This document shows positions 1 through 5,091 of a stretch of DNA of 5,091 bases, piece after piece. The stretch covers positions 1 through 5,091 of the forward strand of contig QIMB01000043.1 in assembly GCA_003233615.1 (NCBI GenBank), given 5' to 3'. Source of the DNA: Nitrospirota bacterium (GTDB lineage Bacteria; Nitrospirota; Nitrospiria; Nitrospirales; UBA8639). The notes below the pieces were generated by a model. The model saw only the letters and a list, made by a program, of their open reading frames with translations, was not told the DNA's origin and searched no databases. A program made the position numbers and the translations under genes. Position 1 is the first letter of the stretch; every line of letters starts with the position of its first letter.

Positions 1-741
1 AAAAACCTGAGTTTTTCAGAAATCGCCGACCGTCTTGCCCCCGTGCTTTTTCGTGGCGTTACTTTTTCAAAAGGAAAAGCAGCCGCAGACTACATCGCTC
101 ATTTAGGCTGGGCGACTTACCTTAAATATCGTGACGGCAGCGCGAACCCAGGAGAAGTCCAACCCTATTTTGATTGGGCCATCTCAGAAGACCCCCAAAA
201 TGCCTATGCCCACGCTATGTTAGCGTTTTGGAAGCTCCTTCGACGCAATGCATTAGAGGACGTCAAATCCCACTTTGAAATTGCACTGGCCTCTGTTGAG
301 GCGGCAAAAAAAGGAGAGATTCGCGACCTGCAACTTTCCGCACTTTTAAACTCAGGAGGGCGAGAGGTCGAGGCTGAAATACTGCGGGTGGCAGATGAGG
401 TGCGCAGGCAAGACGAAGTACTTTCAATGATGAAAAAAGGTCAAACTTTACAAATTTATGAATTGAACTGGAAAGCAGAACGCTGGAAGATTTTAAGTTC
501 GGCGCTGACTCCCGAAGCGCATCTGGCACTCCTTCCGTTTTTACTTGAAGGGCAAAAACCTTCAGAAAAGAAACTCTGGCTTAGCCTTATTGAGGCTCAT
601 CTTTACCAAGAACAAGGAGAGACTTCCAAAGCCCTGGCAATGTATCAATCCATCCAGAAATCTCTGACAGGAACAGGAAACCAAAACAGCCTCTTAAAAG
701 AAACCAAAGCCGCCATTGAGGCTTTGGTTATCACAGATTAA
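1..741 (+). CDS. TPR-like helical-repeat protein, C-terminal part (5' end outside window)
   Basis: The reading frame is open from base 1, so this is the C-terminal 246 residues of a longer protein. A GTG at 43 is an in-frame codon, but 14 codons precede it without a stop and no ribosome-binding site stands before it (only C-rich sequence), so I do not treat it as the start. Counting from that GTG as residue 1, residues about 17-64 look like a tetratricopeptide repeat pair: helix A around HLGWATYLKYRDG, helix B around YFDWAISEDPQNAYAHAMLA. A second TPR-like unit is at about 178-206 (LWLSLIEAHLYQEQGETSKA). The region between is charged, leucine-rich and helical. TPR modules bind other proteins; the partner is unknown and no catalytic domain is visible. 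Such repeats often form the tail of regulatory proteins whose effector domain is N-terminal, and here that part is missing. The fold is fairly sure, the function unknown. The next gene has its own promoter 151 bp downstream, so the two are probably not one operon. Confidence 0.8.
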   Translation, partial: KNLSFSEIADRLAPVLFRGVTFSKGKAAADYIAHLGWATYLKYRDGSANPGEVQPYFDWAISEDPQNAYAHAMLAFWKLLRRNALEDVKSHFEIALASVEAAKKGEIRDLQLSALLNSGGREVEAEILRVADEVRRQDEVLSMMKKGQTLQIYELNWKAERWKILSSALTPEAHLALLPFLLEGQKPSEKKLWLSLIEAHLYQEQGETSKALAMYQSIQKSLTGTGNQNSLLKETKAAIEALVITD

Positions 742-761
742 GAAGGAAGTTGCACGCAACA

Positions 762-782
762 TCTAGTCACATTTCTAGTCAC
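762..782 (+). repeat. Upstream direct-repeat element A (two AGTCA half-sites, 12-bp period)
   Basis: TCTAGTCAC occurs at 762-770 and again at 774-782, exactly 12 bp apart. The 20-bp unit CTAGTCACATTTCTAGTCAC (763-782) matches a second unit at 850-869 in 15 of 20 positions. It lies just after the stop of the TPR gene and about 27 bp upstream of the -35 box of the kinase gene. The repetition is seen directly; that a regulator binds it is inferred. Confidence 0.65.
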
Positions 783-808
783 TAAAATTAAAAATAAACT
801 ATAAGCTA

Positions 809-836
809 TTGATATTGAGTTATTTATCGTTATAAT
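809..836 (+). promoter_or_regulatory. Sigma70-type promoter of the HipH-like kinase gene
   Basis: A -35 box TTGATA (809-814) is followed after 16 bp by a perfect -10 box TATAAT (831-836). The expected transcription start is near 843, giving a 5' untranslated leader of about 50 nt before the ATG at 893. The surroundings are very AT-rich (about 22% GC over 761-870). Both boxes are close to consensus, so the promoter should be intrinsically strong unless repressed. This fits the overlapping palindrome and flanking repeats. Confidence 0.75.
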
Positions 837-842
837 AACTCA
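816..842. promoter_or_regulatory. Palindromic operator candidate overlapping the -10 box
   Basis: TGAGTTATT (816-824) and AATAACTCA (834-842) are perfect 9-bp inverted repeats separated by 9 bp. The palindrome covers the promoter spacer and the TATAAT box up to the expected transcription start, so a bound protein would block RNA polymerase. The symmetry is centred at 829, and the arm-to-arm repeat distance of 18 bp is close to two helical turns, suited to a dimeric helix-turn-helix protein. The most economical candidate is the N-terminal HTH of the kinase encoded downstream, which is an inference. As RNA only its right half would be transcribed, so a hairpin role is unlikely. Confidence 0.55.
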
Positions 843-848
843 TATTAT

Positions 849-869
849 TCTAGTCATATATTAAGTCAT
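849..869 (+). repeat. Downstream direct-repeat element B (two AGTCA half-sites, 12-bp period)
   Basis: CTAGTCATATATTAAGTCAT (850-869) is a second copy of the element at 763-782, with AGTCA at 852-856 and 864-868, again 12 bp apart. It lies just downstream of the expected transcription start, in the leader of the kinase gene. The two elements have the same orientation and start 87 bp apart, bracketing the promoter. A protein bound here could act as a roadblock or, with element A, loop the promoter; this is inferred. Confidence 0.6.
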
Positions 870-881
870 CTCGTTTGTAGT

Positions 882-885
882 GGAG
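882..885 (+). promoter_or_regulatory. Shine-Dalgarno site for the HipH-like kinase
   Basis: GGAG stands 7 nt before the ATG at 893. An in-frame TAG at 878-880 with no alternative start codon between it and the ATG fixes the translation start at 893. Confidence 0.8.
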
Positions 886-892
886 CTTACAT

Positions 893-2200
893 ATGCCCTT
901 ATCCATCCTCGAATATTTGATGAGAGGGCCTGCAACTTCTAAAGAGATTCAGGCTGAAACAGGCCTCAGTCAAACTGCGGTATCACGACAACTCAGAGCC
1001 TTGGGCGATACGATGATCAAGTTGCCCGGTGGACGACCTCCGAGATATGTAATGACACGCAACGCCTTTGGGGGCGACGATAAACTTCCTCTGATTATCG
1101 TCGATCCATATGGGAACACCGTTTTAGCCGCATATATCCGCCCCTTGGCTCATGGCGGTTTTTTTGTTGAACCTGCAACAGGGATGCCTGCTGTACTGCT
1201 CGGAGAAAGCGGGAATGGTCTCTATGAAGATTTGCCCTATTTTTTAAGCGATTTGAGCCCTCAGGGTTTTTTGGGGCGGCAAATTGCGGAAGAGCTCTCT
1301 TCCAAATCAAATGATTTTCCAAACGATCCAAGATCATGGAATGCAAATCACATCGGACGTTATTTGGTCTCAAATGGTGACGATCTTCCTGGGAATTTTA
1401 AGTTTGGCGAACAAGCAATTTTACGTGTCCGTCGCAAACCTGTCATCGTATCAGAGCAGGATTATCCAGCACTTGCTGAGAGCGTCATGAATGGTGTCAT
1501 TCCCGGATCCTCCGCTGGAGGTGAACAGCCGAAATTCACAGCCTTTTGTGGTGATCGATCAGCCCATGTCATCGTAAAATTTACTCCCAAGGGAGAGGAT
1601 GAAATTGCTCGGCGATGGCGTGACATCCTCATTACGGAATATCACGCAACAGAAGCCATCCACAGCGAAAATTTTCCTGCCGCAAAAACCAGGCTACTCG
1701 AAATGAAGGGCAGACTTTTTCTGGAATCGCAGCGATTTGATCGAAGCGGAGAATATGGACGAATGTCGATGATTTCACTTCAGCTTGTTGATGCTGAGTT
1801 TACCGGACTCGGAAGAGATTGGCCGCGGGTACTGTTCGCACTCCACAAGAAAAACCTGGTGAGTTTAGAGCACATTTATGACACGCAGTTTTTGTGGAGT
1901 TTTGGCCACCTCATCAATAATACGGATATGCATTTGGGTAATTTAAGCTTGTCGATAGAGGGGGATGTGTTTCGACTCTTGCCGATATATGACATGTGTT
2001 CTATGGGATTTGCGCCGAAAGCTGGGGAAGTACTGCCTTACAGCTTTGTCCCAGATAAAAATAAGAGCTTGCAATTTGGGGAAGACACGCTGTTAATAAA
2101 GAAAATGGCACACGATTTCTGGGAAAGAGTGACTCAGGACGAGCGCATTTCAGATGCCTTATGCCTTCAAAACATTTCTTGCACGTGGGAACCCGATTGA
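893..2200 (+). CDS. yjjJ: HipA-family Ser/Thr kinase toxin of the HipH/YjjJ type, with fused N-terminal HTH
   Basis: A complete 435-residue protein, close in length to E. coli YjjJ (about 440). Residues about 12-37 form a helix-turn-helix (TSKEIQAETGLSQTAVSRQL) followed by a wing-like GGRPPRYVMTR segment (46-56), so the DNA-binding part usually supplied by a separate HipB is built in. Residues about 64-165 correspond to the HipA N-terminal subdomain and about 200-385 to the HipA kinase core. The flexible glycine-rich loop is GSSAGGEQPKFT (205-216), whose S206 or S207 aligns with the autophosphorylated Ser150 of HipA. K229 in VIVKF is the likely ATP lysine. QRFDR (280-284) is a family motif. 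The catalytic loop NTDMHLGN (343-350) gives D345 and N350, and YDM (366-368) gives the metal-binding D367. All key residues are present, so an active cytoplasmic protein kinase is expected. HipA relatives phosphorylate translation components such as aminoacyl-tRNA synthetases; the target here cannot be read from sequence. The gene has its own promoter with a palindrome and flanking repeats, implying autoregulation. No separate antitoxin gene adjoins it. Family assignment is secure, the HipH/YjjJ subtype likely. Confidence 0.92.
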   Translation: MPLSILEYLMRGPATSKEIQAETGLSQTAVSRQLRALGDTMIKLPGGRPPRYVMTRNAFGGDDKLPLIIVDPYGNTVLAAYIRPLAHGGFFVEPATGMPAVLLGESGNGLYEDLPYFLSDLSPQGFLGRQIAEELSSKSNDFPNDPRSWNANHIGRYLVSNGDDLPGNFKFGEQAILRVRRKPVIVSEQDYPALAESVMNGVIPGSSAGGEQPKFTAFCGDRSAHVIVKFTPKGEDEIARRWRDILITEYHATEAIHSENFPAAKTRLLEMKGRLFLESQRFDRSGEYGRMSMISLQLVDAEFTGLGRDWPRVLFALHKKNLVSLEHIYDTQFLWSFGHLINNTDMHLGNLSLSIEGDVFRLLPIYDMCSMGFAPKAGEVLPYSFVPDKNKSLQFGEDTLLIKKMAHDFWERVTQDERISDALCLQNISCTWEPD

Positions 2201-2350
2201 TCTCATGGAATAAGTTTTGGAACCCCCCTTCACATCGCACCACTCTGTTTAGAGACAAGCACACCGTTACGGAGTTCTGTTGTCAAGGCCGCATAAATGA
2301 ATCCTCTCCATTAAAAATCAAAGACAGGCTTTCAAATTAAACTGTAGCAG
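2201..2350. other. Non-coding 3' flank of the kinase gene
   Basis: Between the kinase stop codon and the first terminator I see no gene on either strand. Only trivial ORFs of a few codons occur, for example five codons from the ATG at 2297. A TTGTCA hexamer at 2280-2285 resembles a -35 box but has no -10 partner at usable spacing. The segment GGCTTTC at 2327-2333 is complementary to 2350-2356, which overlaps the 5' arm of the terminator that follows. Confidence 0.6.
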
Positions 2351-2400
2351 AAAGCCCTTGATGTCGCCGGAAGACGAAGAGGGCTTTGTTGTTTGTTTTT
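2351..2400 (+). terminator. Intrinsic terminator downstream of the kinase gene
   Basis: AAAGCCCT (2351-2358) pairs with AGGGCTTT (2380-2387) in an 8-bp stem. The 21-nt loop can itself form a short GTC/GAC stem (2363-2365 with 2373-2375). The stem is followed by a T-rich run interrupted by G (2385-2400). It lies 150 bp after the kinase stop, in the right orientation to end that transcript. The long loop and interrupted T tract make it less canonical than the two hairpins further on. Confidence 0.6.
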
Positions 2401-2450
2401 GGTTTGGGAAAATTTGGGCGCTGAGGTTTAATTTGCTCAGAGTGATGCAC

Positions 2451-2489
2451 AAAAAATAAGGGCTTGATCCTTTAGAATCAAGCCCTTAT
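2451..2489 (-). terminator. Intrinsic terminator of the minus-strand exported-protein gene
   Basis: A perfect 13-bp inverted repeat (2456-2468 with 2477-2489; arm ATAAGGGCTTGAT on the plus strand) encloses an 8-nt loop. On the minus strand it is followed directly by six T, the complement of the A run at 2451-2456. That is a textbook rho-independent terminator about 100 nt after the stop codon at 2592. On the plus strand the hairpin is followed by GAGCTC and no T tract, so it should act mainly on the minus-strand transcript. Confidence 0.85.
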
Positions 2490-2496
2490 GAGCTCA

Positions 2497-2527
2497 GGCG
2501 CTTCCCAAACAGGAAGCGCCCTCTTTT
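2497..2527 (+). terminator. Second plus-strand intrinsic terminator
   Basis: GGCGCTTCC (2497-2505) and GGAAGCGCC (2512-2520) form a perfect GC-rich 9-bp stem with the 6-nt loop CAAACA, followed by CTCTTTTT. It is well placed to stop plus-strand transcripts that pass the first terminator before they run antisense into the convergent gene, whose stop is about 65 bp further on. It stands only 7 bp from the oppositely directed minus-strand terminator. Confidence 0.85.
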
Positions 2528-2591
2528 TGTGATTGTTCTCTCTTACATCCTCAAGGTAGGCCACTCACCTGCATATAAAAATCGAAGGAGA

Positions 2592-5091
2592 TTAAGGTGG
2601 CGGCGGAAATCCGGTGATCTGGATGATGGTATTCGACGGTGTTCCTCCCCATGTGGTTAGAAACAAATCGTTTGTCACTGGATCAAAGGTCAAACCCCAA
2701 GGCCCCACTCCAAGACCCGAAGCAAACTGCGTGATCTTTGGGTTTGTTGTTTCAAGGGTGGGTTGGTTTGTTGTCGCGTCAATCGGAAAACCAGTAGCCG
2801 AATCGATATCGACGATATCGACCGTTCCATCGTTCCAATTTACATAAATTAGATCTCCTGCATAAATTCCAGAGGGAATGTAGCCTATCGCCCCGCCAGC
2901 CCCAGGGGGTAGATCTACGAAAAGACTCGCGGTGCTGGGAGAAAAGGTTTCATCTCCATTATCAGTCAGTGGCACCGTAAAAACTTGACCAGATGGATAG
3001 CTGGAGAGAAGGAGGTTTCCCCCATTGGGAAGCGTTGCTGGGGCAAAGATGGCTCCGCCAGCAGAAGGAGGAATACCTAAGCCGGCCAAAGGATAATCGG
3101 TAATGGTGTCTCCAACCCGCTGAGACAGAACATTGCTTGGATAGCGGGTAAAGAAAAGAGTGGAGGTTCCAGGTTTGACCGCAAGGCCCGCATCCATCCT
3201 GGATGCACTAAAAACAAGATCTCCAGTCCCTAGCATCGTAACTCGACCGTTGATATCTCGTGTCAGCGGAACAGCATAAAGGGCAGCACTCAAATCCTCG
3301 GAGGCACCAACGACGTTGAGAGTAGAGCTGTTTGAAGAGAACATTACAGCACCCAGGTTGGCAGGAACGCCGAGGGTTGCACTGGAGGTCATTCCAACCA
3401 CTGTATAATTCGGGTCAGCGAGAATGACATTCAGTCCAAGATCGGGTGTAAAATTCGCCGTGACAGACCTGTCCAAATCCATGGGAACAACACAGCTTCC
3501 AATTCCGCTACAGTCTCCACTCCATCCGGTGAACTGGGAATCGGCTGACGGTGTACTCGTCAGTGTAACAACAGTGTCAATCGGGTACTCTGTACAACCC
3601 AACCCGCAACTGATGCCATTGATGTCCCTCGTTATTGTCCCGTTTCCATTCCCTCTCTTTATCAGTGTAAGAACCGAGGTGTTGGGAGATGAGGTAATCA
3701 GTGTGAATGGCGACTCCACCTTCTGTGGAGGCACCGCACTGTCTTCCACCTGAATCGTTGGGGTGAAGGTTCCTGATGCCGTGGGTGTGCCGCTGATTTG
3801 GCCGTTTGTCCCGAGGATCAGACCATCGGGTAAGCTTCCTGAGAGCACAGTCCAATTATAGGGCGGTGTGCCATTCGTTGCGATCAAATTGGCGATATAG
3901 GCCGTGCCGACGGTGCCCGCCGGAAGAGACTGTGTGGCAATCGCAAAGGGCGGCGGTGCCGTCACAAAGATGAAAAAGGCCGTTTCCGCTGACTGCGCGG
4001 GCGAGGAACTGTCCTGCACCTGTGCTGTGCCATCGAAACCACCTGCTTCGCTGGGTATGCCGCTGATCAGGCCCGTCGTGCTATTGAGTGTGAGGCCTGG
4101 GGGTAAATTCCCAGAAATGACACTCCATTCATAAGGTTGTGTGCCATTCGCGGCTGAAAATCTTGCGCTGTAGGTCGTGCCCACCCTTCCGCCCGGCAAA
4201 GATCGGTTGATAATCTGAAGCGGAACCGGTTCTGTCACGATGCAGTCGGGCAGTTCGGTATCTTCTGTAAAAGGGCCGACATTGATTGTGGTCGTGACAC
4301 GTTTTCCGTCGATGTCTAAAAATGTCACACTGAGGGTTGCCAAGGCATCACGGCGCATCGCCACGCTGAAATTCCCATCTGCGTTTGTCACGGTAGAAGA
4401 CGTGCCGGAGTAGTTAATGCCCTCCGTTTTAACCCTGACATTTGCAACGATCTGGTTCGCAGTATCCCGGACACAGCCTGAGACAAGGATTGTGTTCATT
4501 CTTTGGTCGGCATTCCAAAAACCGAATTGCTGCACCGTGCCGGTATAAAACTGGTCCGGCGGGCTTCCTGCCAGTGTGGCGATGCCTTCCTCGACCCAAA
4601 GTCCGGTCATTTCATTGAACACCAACAAAGGAATGGTGGCCGGTGGAGAATCCGAAAGCGTGCCGACGGGAATGCGCACGGTGGCCGTCTGTCCTGGAAC
4701 CAAGGTATAGCGTTCCCCGTTGTCATCACGTACATCCACGAGCAGTGCCCCAAAACTTTCGATGGCAACCGAGTCACTCTCACCCGCAAGCACGGCGCTA
4801 TAATCACCCGGCATCACATCCGCATCAATGGCCGGATTGATCGCCGTAAGTGCAACATTAACGCTGGCGGACGCAGCGCCGCCACCCATGGGAACAAGTC
4901 CATTTGCGGGGATGTTGATTTGAGCACTCGAATTGGGAATGGCTACGGTACCCCCTAAAGCCACATCGACGACCTCTGCCACCCCAATGACAAGCAATTT
5001 CACATCAAGGAATGCCGTCTCTTCGCTGATCACGCGGCTTATCTTGAAGGTTTCCGCGAAACCCGCCGCATCAATATGGATGACAACACGT
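2592..5091 (-). CDS. Large modular exported protein: CarboxypepD_reg-like, two He_PIG, InlB-B-like repeat, beta-propeller-like (5' end outside window)
   Basis: The minus-strand frame is open to the window edge, giving at least 832 residues without the true start. The GTG at 5033 is preceded by 19 in-frame codons, so I take it only as a numbering origin. From it, residues 1-180 are a beta-rich, Ala/Val/Gly/Pro-rich domain of unknown role. Residues about 182-265 (VSGCVRDTANQIVANVRV, then TNADGNFSV) look like a carboxypeptidase-regulatory-like beta-sandwich. Two tandem putative Ig (He_PIG) domains cover about 270-358 and 362-447, with the signatures LPPGLTLNSTTGLISGIP and LPDGLILGTNGQISGTP. Residues about 454-528 are an InlB-B-like 'bacterial repeat' (FTGWSGDCSG...VTANF) with C476, C480, C508 and C514, probably disulfide-bonded. 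Residues about 534-808 contain blade-like repeats (for example GLTFDPVTNDLFLTTWGG) typical of a beta-propeller. The composition is typical of secreted or surface proteins in Gram-negative bacteria, with a binding or adhesive role inferred. The signal peptide would be in the missing part. The C terminus ends in GFPPPP with no LPXTG or PEP-CTERM signal. No catalytic motif is visible. The gene is convergent with the kinase gene and ends at a strong terminator. Confidence 0.85.
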   Translation of the reverse strand, partial: RVVIHIDAAGFAETFKISRVISEETAFLDVKLLVIGVAEVVDVALGGTVAIPNSSAQINIPANGLVPMGGGAASASVNVALTAINPAIDADVMPGDYSAVLAGESDSVAIESFGALLVDVRDDNGERYTLVPGQTATVRIPVGTLSDSPPATIPLLVFNEMTGLWVEEGIATLAGSPPDQFYTGTVQQFGFWNADQRMNTILVSGCVRDTANQIVANVRVKTEGINYSGTSSTVTNADGNFSVAMRRDALATLSVTFLDIDGKRVTTTINVGPFTEDTELPDCIVTEPVPLQIINRSLPGGRVGTTYSARFSAANGTQPYEWSVISGNLPPGLTLNSTTGLISGIPSEAGGFDGTAQVQDSSSPAQSAETAFFIFVTAPPPFAIATQSLPAGTVGTAYIANLIATNGTPPYNWTVLSGSLPDGLILGTNGQISGTPTASGTFTPTIQVEDSAVPPQKVESPFTLITSSPNTSVLTLIKRGNGNGTITRDINGISCGLGCTEYPIDTVVTLTSTPSADSQFTGWSGDCSGIGSCVVPMDLDRSVTANFTPDLGLNVILADPNYTVVGMTSSATLGVPANLGAVMFSSNSSTLNVVGASEDLSAALYAVPLTRDINGRVTMLGTGDLVFSASRMDAGLAVKPGTSTLFFTRYPSNVLSQRVGDTITDYPLAGLGIPPSAGGAIFAPATLPNGGNLLLSSYPSGQVFTVPLTDNGDETFSPSTASLFVDLPPGAGGAIGYIPSGIYAGDLIYVNWNDGTVDIVDIDSATGFPIDATTNQPTLETTNPKITQFASGLGVGPWGLTFDPVTNDLFLTTWGGTPSNTIIQITGFPPPP
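3693..4226 (-). repeat. Tandem duplication encoding two He_PIG Ig-like domains (273-bp period)
   Basis: The two Ig-like domains of the exported protein repeat with a period of 91 codons: NGT at residues 296-298 recurs at 387-389. Similarity persists in DNA, where GTGCCATTCG (plus strand) occurs at 3868-3877 and 4141-4150, exactly 273 bp apart. Protein landmarks shared by both copies are SLP.G.VGT.Y, NGT.PY.W, SG.LP.GL and G.ISG.P. This points to an in-frame domain duplication that has since diverged. Confidence 0.75.

Noticed and set aside
43..45. GTG as start of the TPR-like protein
   Set aside because: The frame stays open to base 1 and there is no Shine-Dalgarno sequence before this GTG, so the gene most likely starts outside the window.
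749..760. Inverted repeat GTTGCACGCAAC as terminator of the TPR gene
   Set aside because: Only 4-5 bp of stem with a minimal loop and no T tract; too weak to call a terminator.
1284..1490. 68-codon open frame inside the kinase gene, and the antisense frame at 1095-1373
   Set aside because: Both overlap conserved parts of the kinase and have no recognisable protein features; they are shadows of that coding sequence.
2280..2316. Possible promoter starting at TTGTCA after the kinase gene
   Set aside because: No -10-like hexamer at 15-19 bp spacing; the nearest AT-rich hexamer is about 25 bp away.
2592..2640. C-terminal sorting signal (LPXTG or PEP-CTERM) on the exported protein
   Set aside because: The chain ends in GFPPPP directly after the propeller-like region, with no hydrophobic segment or basic tail.
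4503..4958. 151-codon plus-strand open frame opposite the exported-protein gene
   Set aside because: It lies wholly antisense to a long gene with clear domain matches, its translation is rich in Arg/His/Cys without recognisable motifs, and it has no convincing ribosome-binding site.
5031..5033. GTG (minus strand) as start of the exported protein
   Set aside because: Nineteen more in-frame codons precede it up to the window edge, no signal peptide follows it, and the domain appears to continue upstream.
1..5091. CRISPR array, tRNA or rRNA genes, transposase or insertion-sequence ends
   Set aside because: No regularly spaced repeats of CRISPR type, no cloverleaf or rRNA-like segments and no transposase-like protein or terminal inverted repeats were seen on either strand.

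Overview
The window holds three protein-coding genes and a structured convergent intergenic region. Two genes lie on the plus strand (the 3' end of a TPR-type helical-repeat protein, then a complete HipA-family kinase of the HipH/YjjJ type). One lies on the minus strand (a large modular exported-looking protein whose 5' end is outside the window). Moderate GC in the genes, standard Shine-Dalgarno and sigma70-like signals, a YjjJ-like kinase and a PIG-type modular extracellular protein suggest a Gram-negative, Proteobacteria-like or delta-proteobacteria-like genome. The sequence alone does not fix the taxon.

Layout. Bases 1-741 (+) are the C-terminal part of a TPR-like protein, open to the left edge. 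Bases 742-892 are a very AT-rich spacer (about 22% GC over 761-870). It carries a near-consensus promoter (TTGATA, 16 bp, TATAAT), a 9-bp-arm palindrome spanning spacer and -10, and two related 20-bp elements flanking the promoter, each made of two AGTCA half-sites 12 bp apart. Bases 893-2200 (+) encode a 435-residue HipH/YjjJ-type Ser/Thr kinase with its own N-terminal helix-turn-helix. Bases 2201-2591 contain no gene I can support but hold three intrinsic terminators, two for plus-strand and one for minus-strand transcription. Bases 2592-5091 (-) encode an N-terminally cut, at least 832-residue protein with a carboxypeptidase-regulatory-like domain, two tandem putative-Ig (He_PIG) domains, a four-cysteine InlB-B/'bacterial repeat' module and a C-terminal beta-propeller-like region.

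How they work together. Nothing in the sequence links the three products functionally. The kinase has its own promoter and dedicated terminators and reads as a stand-alone, probably self-regulated unit with no separate antitoxin gene beside it. The most interesting point is the pairing of a kinase that carries its own DNA-binding domain with an unusually elaborate, symmetric promoter directly upstream, which suggests autoregulation. The exported protein is an independent convergent unit, insulated by back-to-back terminators.
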